DNA of 7,801 nucleotides from positions 1 through 7,801 of the forward strand of contig CADAPN010000086.1 in NCBI GenBank assembly GCA_902789835.1. The letters are read 5' to 3'. Below are positions 1 to 6,814 of the stretch, one piece after another. Under the pieces are notes generated by a model that had not been told where the DNA came from, did no database searches, and worked only from the letters and a program-made list of their open reading frames with translations. The DNA is from Oscillospiraceae bacterium. GTDB taxonomy: Bacteria; Bacillota_A; Clostridia; Oscillospirales; Oscillospiraceae. Positions within the stretch are counted from its first letter, which is position 1; every line of letters starts with the position of its first letter. Made by a program: the position numbers and the translations under genes.

Positions 1-29
1 TTTACCGGTATTGGAAAGCTGATTCATCC

Positions 30-1436
30 ATGATAAAAGATATGACAACAGGTTCGCCTTTGAAGTGCATTCTGCGCTTCTGTATTCCGCTGCTGATCGG
101 GAATCTGTTTCAACAGTTTTACAGTGTCGCCGACAGCATCCTTGTCGGCCGTATTCTGGGCCTGAATGCCTTTGCCGGTGTCGGCGTCACCGGGGCTTTG
201 AATTTCCTGATTATCGGGTTTGCACTCGGTGTCTGCTCCGGCCTTTCCATTCCGATCGCCCAGAGCTTCGGGGCCGGAAGGACGGATATCGTCAAGAAGC
301 GCAGCGCGCAGCTGGTCTGGCTCGGGTTCGGGATCTCCGTCGTTATCCAGGTCATTTGTTTCTTCTGGACGGATGACCTGCTTCGTATGATGAATACACC
401 GGCGGAAATCTTCGACGATGCGTATCGCTATATCTTCCTCATTTTCATGGGCGTCGGAGCGACCATGCTGTACAATCTCAGCTCTGCTGTGCTCCGCGCG
501 CTCGGCGACAGCCGCACTCCCCTGCATTTCCTGGTCGGCGCGGTTGTGATCAACGTCTTTCTGGATATCCTCTTCATGAAAGTTCTGCATGCCGGAGTGG
601 AGGGCGCCGCCTGGGCAACCATCCTGTCGCAGCTGGCATCCGGCCTTGCCTGCGTCTTCTATATCATCAAAAAGATTCCGTTCATGGACATCCACCGCTC
701 GGACCTGCGTCCGGACTGGAAGAGCATGCGTCTCATGCTTCGGATCGGCGTTCCGATGGGCGCACAGTTTGCCATCACGGCCGTCGGCTCCATCATCATG
801 CAGAGCGCCGTGAACGGGCTGGGCGCCACCGCCGTGGCAGCCGTCTCGGCGGCATCGAAGGTGCATAACATTGTTGCCGCCCCGCTCGAAAGCTGCGGCA
901 TCGCCATGGCAACCTACTGCGGCCAAAACCTCGGCGCCGGCGAGATCGACCGGATACGCCGCGGAGTTCTGAAAACGACTGTCGTGTCCATGCTCTATTG
1001 CGTCGCGGCCTTCCTCTTCAACTATGCGTTTGGACAGAAAGTGGCCCTGCTCTTTGTGGACGCCTCCGAGATCCGTGTTCTCCGTCAGGCCCAGCAGTAT
1101 CTGGTGGCCATGAGTGCGTTTTATCCCACGCTTGCCGTCATTTTCATTTTCCGCAACGGTCTTCAGGGAATGGGATACTCCGGCGAGGCCATGCTGGCGG
1201 GTGTCTCCGAGCTGATCGCGCGCGTTCTGGTTGCATTTGTGCTGGTCGGAAGAATCGGTTTCAACGGCGTCTGTTGTGCCAACCCCGCCGCCTGGGTCTT
1301 TGCGGATGTGGTTCTGCTGGTGCTCTATTTCCGTGAGATGAGGCATATCCGTTCCATGAAAGCCGCCGGGCTGCAGCCGGAAGCCGTTCCAACAGGGTTC
1401 CGCCGGAAACTTGCCTCCGCTCATACCTCTCACTGA
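30..1436 (+). CDS. MATE family efflux transporter
   Basis: This is an inner-membrane multidrug/toxin or metabolite exporter, predicted to be driven by a Na+ or H+ gradient. The 468-residue protein has the usual MATE length and about 12 hydrophobic segments (roughly residues 13-35, 52-72, 95-112, 133-155, 166-186, 193-214, 236-258, 264-288, 316-335, 355-376, 386-406 and 412-434). The two halves mirror each other: AQSFGAG (77-83) matches GQNLGAG (298-304), and LRALGDSRTPL (155-165) matches the LQGMGYS region (378-384). The N-terminal pattern SPLK...IPLLIGNLFQQFYS is typical of the Firmicute branch. The start is uncertain: the frame stays open to the window edge, only a weak GGAAAG (13-18) precedes ATG 30, and a second ATG lies at 42. 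ATG 30 is chosen because its N-terminus matches the family length. The substrate cannot be read from sequence. No terminator directly follows, so the next small gene may be co-transcribed. Confidence 0.93.
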   Translation: MIKDMTTGSPLKCILRFCIPLLIGNLFQQFYSVADSILVGRILGLNAFAGVGVTGALNFLIIGFALGVCSGLSIPIAQSFGAGRTDIVKKRSAQLVWLGFGISVVIQVICFFWTDDLLRMMNTPAEIFDDAYRYIFLIFMGVGATMLYNLSSAVLRALGDSRTPLHFLVGAVVINVFLDILFMKVLHAGVEGAAWATILSQLASGLACVFYIIKKIPFMDIHRSDLRPDWKSMRLMLRIGVPMGAQFAITAVGSIIMQSAVNGLGATAVAAVSAASKVHNIVAAPLESCGIAMATYCGQNLGAGEIDRIRRGVLKTTVVSMLYCVAAFLFNYAFGQKVALLFVDASEIRVLRQAQQYLVAMSAFYPTLAVIFIFRNGLQGMGYSGEAMLAGVSELIARVLVAFVLVGRIGFNGVCCANPAAWVFADVVLLVLYFREMRHIRSMKAAGLQPEAVPTGFRRKLASAHTSH

Positions 1437-1546
1437 CAGAGCCCGGATGATCCCCAGGATTTCACCGTCCCTGCAGAGAAGACTGCTTTTCCCTGCGAAG
1501 AACCCGTGCGCAACTTGATCCCGCCTGTGAACGTGGAGGGTATGAA

Positions 1547-1768
1547 ATGGAACAACTGATTGTCTGCGCAATTCTCTCCTGCTATGCAGTTTATGTGGAC
1601 TTGTGTGCCGCGATTCTGCGCAGCAGCGGTGACATCTACCAGACCGCTCCTATGACGGTCTGGGGTGTGATCATCAGCATCGCCGCCATTGTCGAAATCC
1701 TGCTTACCTTTCGCTCCCAGATTAAAGCCGCCGCCAAAGAGCTGAAAAGCCGTCGTCGTGGCTCATAA
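1547..1768 (+). CDS. Small two-helix membrane protein of unknown function
   Basis: This encodes a 73-residue protein I do not recognise. It has two hydrophobic segments, about residues 3-24 and 36-55, joined by a short polar turn (RSSGDIYQT). A strongly basic C-terminal tail (from about residue 56, ending KSRRRGS) would place that end in the cytoplasm by the positive-inside rule. Evidence that it is a gene: GGAGGG at 1535-1540 sits 6 nt before the ATG, the composition is that of a membrane protein, and a strong terminator begins about 20 bp after its stop. An ATG at 1542 is out of frame and stops after five codons. The 110-bp gap after the MATE gene shows no clear promoter, so it may be read through from that gene. 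It could be an accessory subunit, a small stress protein, or unrelated to the exporter. Confidence 0.62.
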   Translation: MEQLIVCAILSCYAVYVDLCAAILRSSGDIYQTAPMTVWGVIISIAAIVEILLTFRSQIKAAAKELKSRRRGS

Positions 1769-1787
1769 AGCATTACTCTGCACATTA

Positions 1788-1840
1788 TGAGAAGCAGCCT
1801 TCCGTGCCTGGAGGGCTGCTTCTCACTGTTTTGTTCTTAT
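1788..1840 (+). terminator. Intrinsic terminator after the small membrane protein
   Basis: A long hairpin pairs 1788-1803 with 1810-1825 around the 6-nt loop GTGCCT. All positions pair, with one G-T wobble, and the outer part GAGAAGCAGCC / GGCTGCTTCTC is perfect. A T-rich tail (CTGTTTTGTTCTTA) follows at 1827-1840. The tail is only on the + strand side; the minus-strand exit is not T-rich, so this is a one-way terminator for the MATE/small-protein unit. It lies between two convergent genes. Confidence 0.88.
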
Positions 1841-1871
1841 TTGATTCTGAGCTCCCGCTCATTCTGCCGGA

Positions 1872-2246
1872 TCAGTTGTCCGAGCGATCCCCCATCGCCC
1901 CGCTCTCGCCGTTTTCGGCCTCGGCAGGATCGCTTTCGTAGAGCCGGCCTTTTCTGATATCCCTCAGCATACGGCGGAACGCAGAGCAGGCCGTCATAGG
2001 CCAGAAGCGGGATTCCAGATCTTCGTCGACCCGGCACGAAACGACATGCTCCTCTCCGTCCCTCGAATAGCGGGCCGTAATCCGTCTCTCTTCAAAATGA
2101 ATATCGATGTCCCGGTACCGGATATGCGCAAGAAAGAGCATCACTTTAAGGAAAAACATGGGGGTCGCGTAGTAGTAGGACGCATACAGGATATATGCCC
2201 CCAGCATAGCCAGGGGGATCAGCTGAAAACCCATTCTGTTCACCAT
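1872..2246 (-). CDS. Hypothetical small membrane-anchored protein
   Basis: This encodes a 124-residue protein that I cannot assign. Residues 7-41 form a hydrophobic, aromatic-rich hairpin (two helices, about 7-26 and 28-41). A cytoplasm-like soluble region follows: a strand-rich stretch (IDIHFEERRITARY, 47-60, and EEHVVSCRV, 65-73), a basic helix (about 84-103) and an acidic, disordered tail. The order of two helices followed by strands vaguely recalls YcxB-like proteins, but this is only a resemblance in layout. Support for a real gene is natural codon use, its own promoter (2326-2354) and a strong GGGAGGGG directly upstream. The start is ambiguous: ATG 2246 is only 2 nt from GGGAGG, whereas GTG 2243 has better spacing (5 nt). 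The gene lies downstream of coaX but appears to be separately transcribed. I saw no clear terminator after it. Confidence 0.65.
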   Translation of the reverse strand: MVNRMGFQLIPLAMLGAYILYASYYYATPMFFLKVMLFLAHIRYRDIDIHFEERRITARYSRDGEEHVVSCRVDEDLESRFWPMTACSAFRRMLRDIRKGRLYESDPAEAENGESGAMGDRSDN

Positions 2247-2325
2247 CCCCTCCCGGAATCGAAGATCCCCTGCCCTCAGCAGGCTGTCGTTTCAAAATAT
2301 CTGATTGCTTTTGCCTGTTTACTCC

Positions 2326-2354
2326 ACTATAGCAGAGGATTCATTCCTGCGCAA
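2326..2354 (-). promoter_or_regulatory. Predicted promoter of the hypothetical membrane protein gene
   Basis: Read on the minus strand, the -35 is TTGCGC (2354-2349), the spacer is 17 nt, and the -10 is TATAGT (2331-2326) preceded by an extended TGC. The predicted transcript would start near 2319, giving a leader of about 75 nt to the start at 2246. That leader contains a small hairpin, CCTGC-TGAGG-GCAGG, about 20 nt before the ribosome binding site. Confidence 0.68.
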
Positions 2355-2391
2355 GAGAAATCTCGTGAGGGCATACGATCCGCTTCACGAG
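2352..2391 (-). terminator. Possible coaX terminator
   Basis: An inverted repeat, CTCGTGA (2362-2368) and TCACGAG (2385-2391), lies 27 bp beyond the coaX stop. Read on the minus strand it forms a 7-bp stem with a 16-nt loop, followed by ATTTCTCTTG, a moderately T-rich tail. The stem is short and the loop large, so termination may be inefficient. The tail runs into the -35 box of the next gene. Confidence 0.45.
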
Positions 2392-2417
2392 CTTACCTGA
2401 CTTTTTGTGGGCAAATC

Positions 2418-3188
2418 TTACTGTTTCCTGTTCTTCTCATACAGGATCCAGAGGCCCTTGAGAAGCAGGTTATCGTCCTGAATGACGGTATGTCGGCACT
2501 GCGGGACGATGGCCGAGCACAGGGACCCGGTGGCAACAACCTTACAGCGCAACCCCAGCTCCTGCTCCATCCTCTCGATCATCCCGTCGATCATCGCCGC
2601 CGTTGCAAAGATGGCGCCCGAGCGCATGGCATCCACGGTATTTGTGGCGATCACTTTCTTGGGCGGGGTCACGGAGATGTCCGGCAGCAGGCTGGTTCCC
2701 GCAGACAGCGCCTGAAGGCCGAGCTCAACACCCGGAATGATGATTCCGCCCCGATAGGTCCCCTTCTCATCGACGACGGTCATCGTGGTAGCCGTTCCCA
2801 TATTGAGGACGATCGCCGGTGTACCGTAATACGCAATGGCCGCCACACTGCCCACCACCAGGTCCCCCGCCAGTGTCGACGGGTCGTCGATCCGTACATT
2901 CATTCCCGTCCTGATGCCCGGTCCGACCACCATGACGTTCAGTCCGGTCAGGTGGTATATCGCCTCACACAGCGCTTCCGTCACGGTCGGCACCACCGAA
3001 CAGATGATCGCGCCCTCCAGCCGCCCGGGCGCAATGTTATAATAGTCCATCAGCTGCCGCAGCTGGATCCCGTACTCCGCAGCGGTGTATCTCGGCTCCG
3101 TATGAATCCGCAGGATATTCTCGATGCTTCCTTCTTCGATGGTTCCCAGCATGATCGCTGTATTTCCGACATCAATGGCCAGCAGCAT
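2418..3188 (-). CDS. coaX: Type III pantothenate kinase (divergent motifs)
   Basis: CoaX phosphorylates pantothenate with ATP, the first committed step of coenzyme A synthesis, in the cytoplasm. The 256-residue protein has the family's normal length and ASKHA fold signatures: phosphate loop DVGNT (6-10), [11 protein letters not shown] (89-99) for pantothenate binding, AGD (107-109) with the catalytic-type Asp109, GTATT (131-135), [11 protein letters not shown] (147-157) and NTVDAMRSG (183-191). Oddities: the conserved Asp before GTATT is Asn129, the usual Arg after Asp109 is Leu, and the usual TGGLA is TGSLC (220-224). ATG 3188 is chosen because AAGGAG lies 9 nt upstream and [10 protein letters not shown] is the family N-terminus. 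A longer in-frame start at 3251 lies upstream of the predicted -10 box and so would not be transcribed. It is divergent from glyQS. Family identity is secure; normal activity is less so. Confidence 0.94.
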   Translation of the reverse strand: MLLAIDVGNTAIMLGTIEEGSIENILRIHTEPRYTAAEYGIQLRQLMDYYNIAPGRLEGAIICSVVPTVTEALCEAIYHLTGLNVMVVGPGIRTGMNVRIDDPSTLAGDLVVGSVAAIAYYGTPAIVLNMGTATTMTVVDEKGTYRGGIIIPGVELGLQALSAGTSLLPDISVTPPKKVIATNTVDAMRSGAIFATAAMIDGMIERMEQELGLRCKVVATGSLCSAIVPQCRHTVIQDDNLLLKGLWILYEKNRKQ

Positions 3189-3242
3189 TTCATCACGCTC
3201 CTTCCGTACAGGGAATCCGTGTTTTCTTTCTTCTCTTATTTC

Positions 3243-3270
3243 ATTATACACGATTTCCCGCTCTTTTCAA
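3243..3270 (-). promoter_or_regulatory. Predicted coaX promoter
   Basis: On the minus strand, TTGAAA (3270-3265) is followed by a 16-nt spacer and a perfect TATAAT (3248-3243). The transcript would start near 3236, leaving a leader of about 48 nt with the ribosome binding site AAGGAG just before the 3188 start. A perfect TTGACA further upstream (3292-3287) has no good -10 partner at standard spacing. Confidence 0.75.
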
Positions 3271-3295
3271 TGTTACGTCAGATTTCTGTCAACCA

Positions 3296-3324
3296 TTGCG
3301 GCAGAGGATCATTTGTGCTATAGT
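3296..3324 (+). promoter_or_regulatory. Predicted promoter of the glyQS-nadE operon
   Basis: TTGCGG (3296-3301), a 17-nt spacer and TATAGT (3319-3324), with TGC in front making an extended -10. The transcript would start near 3331, giving a leader of only about 50 nt. Its -35 lies 25 bp from the -35 of the divergent coaX promoter, so one bound protein could affect both. Confidence 0.72.
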
Positions 3325-3349
3325 ATCCAAGTCAAATTTTTACGTTTTA

Positions 3350-3366
3350 CGCGGCAGCCAGCCGCG
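3350..3366 (+). promoter_or_regulatory. GC-rich hairpin just upstream of the glyQS ribosome binding site
   Basis: CGCGGC (3350-3355) and GCCGCG (3361-3366) pair perfectly around the loop AGCCA. The hairpin ends 2 nt before AAAGGA (3369-3374), the ribosome binding site. No T-run follows, so it is not an intrinsic terminator. It may stabilise the message or affect ribosome access. The leader is far too short for a T-box, which often controls glycyl-tRNA synthetase genes in Firmicutes. Confidence 0.5.
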
Positions 3367-3379
3367 GGAAAGGACTCAA

Positions 3380-4816
3380 ATGAAAAACTCCGAAAAAACC
3401 ATGGACAAGATTGTTGCCCTCTGCAAAAACCGCGGTTTCATTTTTGCGGGCAGCGAAATCTACGGCGGTCTCGCCAACACCTGGGACTACGGCCCCCTCG
3501 GCGTAGAGCTGAAGAACAACGTCAAGCGCGCCTGGTGGCAGAAATTCGTCCAGGAAAACCGCTACAATGTCGGTCTGGATGCCGCCATCCTGATGAATCC
3601 CCAGACCTGGGTTGCCTCCGGTCATCTCGGCGGATTCTCCGATCCGCTGATGGACTGCCGCGAGTGCCACGAGCGCTTCCGCGCCGACAAGGTCATTGAG
3701 GACTGGTGCCAGGAAGTCAACTATGAGCTGCCGAAGCCCATCGACGCCTTCTCCCAGGCCGAGATGAAGGAATTTGTCGAAGAGCACAACATCCCCTGCC
3801 CCAGCTGCGGGAAGCACAACTTCACCGATATCCGTCAGTTCAACCTGATGTTCAAGACCTTCCAGGGTGTCACCGAGGATGCCAAAAACACCGTTTACCT
3901 CCGTCCGGAGACCGCCCAGGGCATTTTTACCAACTTTGTGAATGTTCAGCGCACCACGCGCCGCAAGCTGCCCTTCGGCATCGCCCAGATCGGAAAGAGC
4001 TTCCGCAACGAGATTACCCCGGGCAACTTCATCTTCCGCGTCCGCGAGTTTGAGCAGATGGAGCTGGAGTTCTTCTGCGAGCCCGACACCGATCTCGAGT
4101 GGTTCGACTACTGGCGCAGCTTCTGCAAGCAGTTCCTCCTGACCATCGGTCTGAAGGAAGAGAACCTGCGTCTGCGTGATCATGCCCCCGAGGAGCTGTC
4201 CTTCTACTCCAAGGCCACCACCGACTTTGAGTTCCTCTTCCCCTTCGGCTGGGGCGAACTCTGGGGCGTTGCCGACCGTACCAATTATGACCTGAGCCGT
4301 CACCAGGAGACCTCCGGTCAGGATCTCACTTACTATGACCAGGAGAAGAACGAGCACTACATCCCCTTCGTCATCGAACCGTCTCTCGGTGTGGAACGCA
4401 CCGTGCTTTCCGTGCTCTGCGACGCCTATGACGAGGAAGTTGTCGGTCAGGACAAGAAGGGCAAGGACGATGTCCGTGTCGTGCTCCGTCTGCACCCGGC
4501 TCTGGCGCCCTTCAAGTGCGCCATTCTCCCGCTCTCCAAGAAGGAAGTTCTCACCGGTCCTGCCATGGAGCTGTATCAGGAGCTCTCCAAGGACTTCATG
4601 TGCGACTACGACGAGACCGGTTCCATCGGAAAGCGCTATCGCCGCGAGGATGAGATCGGCACTCCGTTCTGCATCACCTTCGACTTCAACACCGTCGGCA
4701 CCGAGACCGATCCCGCCGATCACTGCGTGACGATCCGTGAGCGCGACAGCATGGAACAGGTTCGTATCCCCATCGACCAGGTCAAGAGCTACATCGCCGA
4801 TCGTATCCGGCTCTGA
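3380..4816 (+). CDS. glyQS: Glycyl-tRNA synthetase, alpha2 type
   Basis: This cytoplasmic homodimeric class II synthetase (also written glyS) attaches glycine to tRNA(Gly) using ATP. At 478 residues it is normal for the single-chain alpha2 type, unlike the alpha2beta2 enzyme. Visible features: N-terminal catalytic start with [15 protein letters not shown] (27-41); a Cys4 zinc site in the insertion (C93, C96, C140, C143); RPETAQG (175-181); motif 2 around FRNEI (208-212) and [11 protein letters not shown] (222-232); motif 3 EPSLGVER (333-340), where many relatives have EPSAGVDR; and the C-terminal anticodon-binding domain from about 365, with [16 protein letters not shown] at 415-430. ATG 3380 is chosen because AAAGGA lies 5 nt upstream and the protein then begins at the usual site; ATG 3401 is a less likely alternative. 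It is first in an operon with nadE. Codons end almost always in C or G, as in highly expressed genes. Confidence 0.97.
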   Translation: MKNSEKTMDKIVALCKNRGFIFAGSEIYGGLANTWDYGPLGVELKNNVKRAWWQKFVQENRYNVGLDAAILMNPQTWVASGHLGGFSDPLMDCRECHERFRADKVIEDWCQEVNYELPKPIDAFSQAEMKEFVEEHNIPCPSCGKHNFTDIRQFNLMFKTFQGVTEDAKNTVYLRPETAQGIFTNFVNVQRTTRRKLPFGIAQIGKSFRNEITPGNFIFRVREFEQMELEFFCEPDTDLEWFDYWRSFCKQFLLTIGLKEENLRLRDHAPEELSFYSKATTDFEFLFPFGWGELWGVADRTNYDLSRHQETSGQDLTYYDQEKNEHYIPFVIEPSLGVERTVLSVLCDAYDEEVVGQDKKGKDDVRVVLRLHPALAPFKCAILPLSKKEVLTGPAMELYQELSKDFMCDYDETGSIGKRYRREDEIGTPFCITFDFNTVGTETDPADHCVTIRERDSMEQVRIPIDQVKSYIADRIRL

Positions 4817-4830
4817 TCGGGAGGCATTGA

Positions 4831-6735
4831 ATGAAAAACGGGTTTATAAAGGTCGCTGCCGCTTCCCCTGTGATTCGGGTCGCGGACGCGGACTATAACG
4901 CGCAGAGGGTGATTGAGGTCATCCGCTCCGCGGCCCAAAAGGGTGTCAAAGTACTGGTGTTCCCGGAGCTTACGCTTACGGGATGCAGCTGCTATGATCT
5001 CTTTACACACAGAGTCCTCCTTGACGGTGCCAGAGAGGCCCTGCTCAAGGTCGCCGATGAGAGCAGCGCATATGATCTTCTGGCCTTCGTCGGTCTGCCG
5101 CTCGCTGTCGGCGCGAAGGTCTACAACGTCGCCGCCGCGCTCTACCACGGCGAGATTCTTGCCTTCATTCCCGCCGAGGGGATCGCAGACGGTTACTTCT
5201 CCGTACCGGACCCCGAAAGCGATTATGAGGTCAATCTCCCCGGATACGGTCTGGTTCCCATGTCCTGCAGTGTGCTCTTCGAGCATGAGGCGCTTTCCGA
5301 TCTGCGAATTGCAGTGGAAGTGGGCGTAGGACTCCAGCGTTTTCTGACCCCCGCGGTTCGTCATGCGGAAGCCGGCGCCACGCTGATTGTTCAGCTGGGC
5401 TCCTTCCCGGAAACCGTCACCTCCCGTGAGGAAGCCGAGCTGAACGCCCGCTATGAGTCCAGGCAGTTTGCCTGCGGCATGGTATTGGCGGCCCCCGGAA
5501 AGGGTGAGAGCAGCACAGACCGCGTTTTCTCGGGACTCTGCCTGGTGGCGGAGAACGGGAAACTCCTCGCTTCCGAAGAAAAGGCGGGAAGCTTTGCGGT
5601 TTCCGAAATTGACGTGGAGCACATGATGGCCCTGCGCCGGTCTCTGGACTGCTTCGACGTCCCCTCGGACTATCTCCGTTTCAGCTGGGGCGGAGACCTT
5701 GAGGACACTTCCCTCACCCGCACCTACGCCATGCATCCCCATCTTCCGGAAACGGGAGAACAGCTCCCGGCCTATTGCCGCCGCATGCTGGACATCCAGG
5801 TCTCCGGCCTTGTCAAGCGCATGGAGTATGCTCACCTCGACCACTGTGTCGTCGGCATCTCCGGCGGTGTGGATTCCACCCTCGCCGTCATGGTCAGCGC
5901 GATGGCGGTTAAGCAGATGGGCCTTCCGTCCACCAACGTCATTGCCTGCACGCTCCCCTGCTTTGGCACCTCTTCCCGTACAAAATCCAACGCCATTGTT
6001 GTTGCCGAGCAGATCGGCGCCGAAGTCCGCGTAATTGACATCGGCAAGGCCGTGTATCAGCACTTTGACGACATCGGCCACGCTCACGACGATTACTCCA
6101 TCGCCTTTGAGAATGCCCAGGCCCGTGAACGCACCCAGGTTCTCATGGACATTGCCAACAAGGTCAACGGCCTCGACGTGGGCACCGAGGATCTCAGCGA
6201 GTTTATTGACGGCTGGTGCACATACAACGGCGACCACACCAGCATGTATGACGTAAACCTCGGCCTCACAAAGACCCAGGTGCGCGCCAACGTCCGTTAC
6301 ATTGCTGACACCACCGAGGACCGCGTACTGAAAGCCGCCCTTTACGATGTGCTGGATTGCCCGGTCACCCCGGAACTGCTGCCCATCCACGACGACCAGA
6401 TCGAGCAGAAGAGCGAAGACGCTGTCGGCTCCTACAGCCTGCAGGATTTCTTCACGCACAAGATGCTCATCTGCGGCTTTACCCCTTCCAAGACCTTCCG
6501 CCTTGCAAAGGAAGCCTATGGCAAGGACTTCACGGATGAAGAGCTGATCCGCTGGCTCACCAGCTACTGCAGGCGTCTTTTCAGCCAGCAGTTCAAGCGC
6601 AGCTGTCTGATGGACGGCCCGGCCGTGGAAGCCTTCACCGTTTCTCCGCGTGTCGGTTTCCTGATTCCGTCTGATGCGGAAGCCACACTCTTCCTCAAGG
6701 ATCTGGAGCAGCTCACCGTTGCTCGGGACGACTGA
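4831..6735 (+). CDS. nadE: NAD+ synthetase with a degenerate glutaminase domain
   Basis: NadE amidates nicotinic acid adenine dinucleotide with ATP, the last step of NAD+ synthesis. The 634-residue protein has the two-domain layout of the glutamine-dependent form: an N-terminal nitrilase-like glutaminase domain (about 1-265) and a C-terminal synthetase domain (about 320-630) with ATP loop SGGVDST (344-350), GTEDLSE (451-457; usually GTGDLSE), GWCTYNGDHTSMYDVN (461-476) and KSEDAVGSY (527-535). The glutaminase triad is Glu-Lys-Cys. Glu46 (FPELTLTG) is kept, but the Lys position of the usual VPK motif is Ala115 (IPA) and the Cys of the usual EICEDLW motif is Gly165 (EVGVGL). The following LPNY-EFYE-like stretch is also lost. 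Structural motifs GKGESSTDRVFSG (223-235) and AENG (240-243) remain, so the domain probably still folds. The enzyme is inferred to use free ammonia. GGGAGG (4819-4824) lies 6 nt before the ATG, and glyQS ends 14 bp upstream. Confidence 0.95.
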   Translation: MKNGFIKVAAASPVIRVADADYNAQRVIEVIRSAAQKGVKVLVFPELTLTGCSCYDLFTHRVLLDGAREALLKVADESSAYDLLAFVGLPLAVGAKVYNVAAALYHGEILAFIPAEGIADGYFSVPDPESDYEVNLPGYGLVPMSCSVLFEHEALSDLRIAVEVGVGLQRFLTPAVRHAEAGATLIVQLGSFPETVTSREEAELNARYESRQFACGMVLAAPGKGESSTDRVFSGLCLVAENGKLLASEEKAGSFAVSEIDVEHMMALRRSLDCFDVPSDYLRFSWGGDLEDTSLTRTYAMHPHLPETGEQLPAYCRRMLDIQVSGLVKRMEYAHLDHCVVGISGGVDSTLAVMVSAMAVKQMGLPSTNVIACTLPCFGTSSRTKSNAIVVAEQIGAEVRVIDIGKAVYQHFDDIGHAHDDYSIAFENAQARERTQVLMDIANKVNGLDVGTEDLSEFIDGWCTYNGDHTSMYDVNLGLTKTQVRANVRYIADTTEDRVLKAALYDVLDCPVTPELLPIHDDQIEQKSEDAVGSYSLQDFFTHKMLICGFTPSKTFRLAKEAYGKDFTDEELIRWLTSYCRRLFSQQFKRSCLMDGPAVEAFTVSPRVGFLIPSDAEATLFLKDLEQLTVARDD

Positions 6736-6745
6736 ATCCTCATTT

Positions 6746-6800
6746 CGTATCCCGTGCAGAAGGTTGAATTTGCGCGGGATATGTTTTTATCTTCATTTTA
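6746..6800 (+). terminator. Intrinsic terminator of the glyQS-nadE operon
   Basis: TATCCCGTGCA (6748-6758) pairs with TGCGCGGGATA (6771-6781), an 11-bp stem with one G-T wobble and a 12-nt loop. It can be extended outward by two pairs, 6746-6747 with 6782-6783. TTTTTATCTTCATTTTA follows immediately. It begins 10 bp after the nadE stop and separates the operon from gdhA. Confidence 0.9.
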
Positions 6801-6814
6801 TTTATTAAAAAGTT

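Noticed and set aside
24..1571. A 515-codon open frame on the minus strand, opposite the MATE gene
   Set aside because: The predicted product is rich in Gly, Asp, His and Gln with no recognisable domain, and it mirrors a clear membrane transporter. Avoidance of TTA, CTA and TCA codons on the coding strand leaves antisense frames open.
1762..1791. Inverted repeat CTCATAA/TTATGAG overlapping the stop codon of the small gene and the foot of the terminator stem, as a possible anti-terminator
   Set aside because: It has only 7 mostly A-T pairs and overlaps just a few bases of a 16-bp terminator stem, so it could not compete well.
1848..1861. Small hairpin TGAGC-TCCC-GCTCA as a terminator for the minus-strand hypothetical gene
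   Set aside because: The stem has only 5 bp and on the minus strand it is followed by a purine-rich sequence, not a T-run.
2046..3323. A 425-codon + strand frame opposite coaX and the hypothetical gene
   Set aside because: It spans two recognisable or well-supported minus-strand genes and their promoters, and its product is His/Arg-rich with no domain. It is an antisense shadow.
3347..4723. A 458-codon minus-strand frame opposite glyQS
   Set aside because: The low-complexity Gly/Leu/Glu/Val composition reflects the strongly biased codons of glyQS. I saw no convincing start or domain.
4789..6459. A 556-codon minus-strand frame opposite nadE
   Set aside because: Same cause as the other antisense frames: it covers a conserved two-domain enzyme, and the product has no recognisable motifs.
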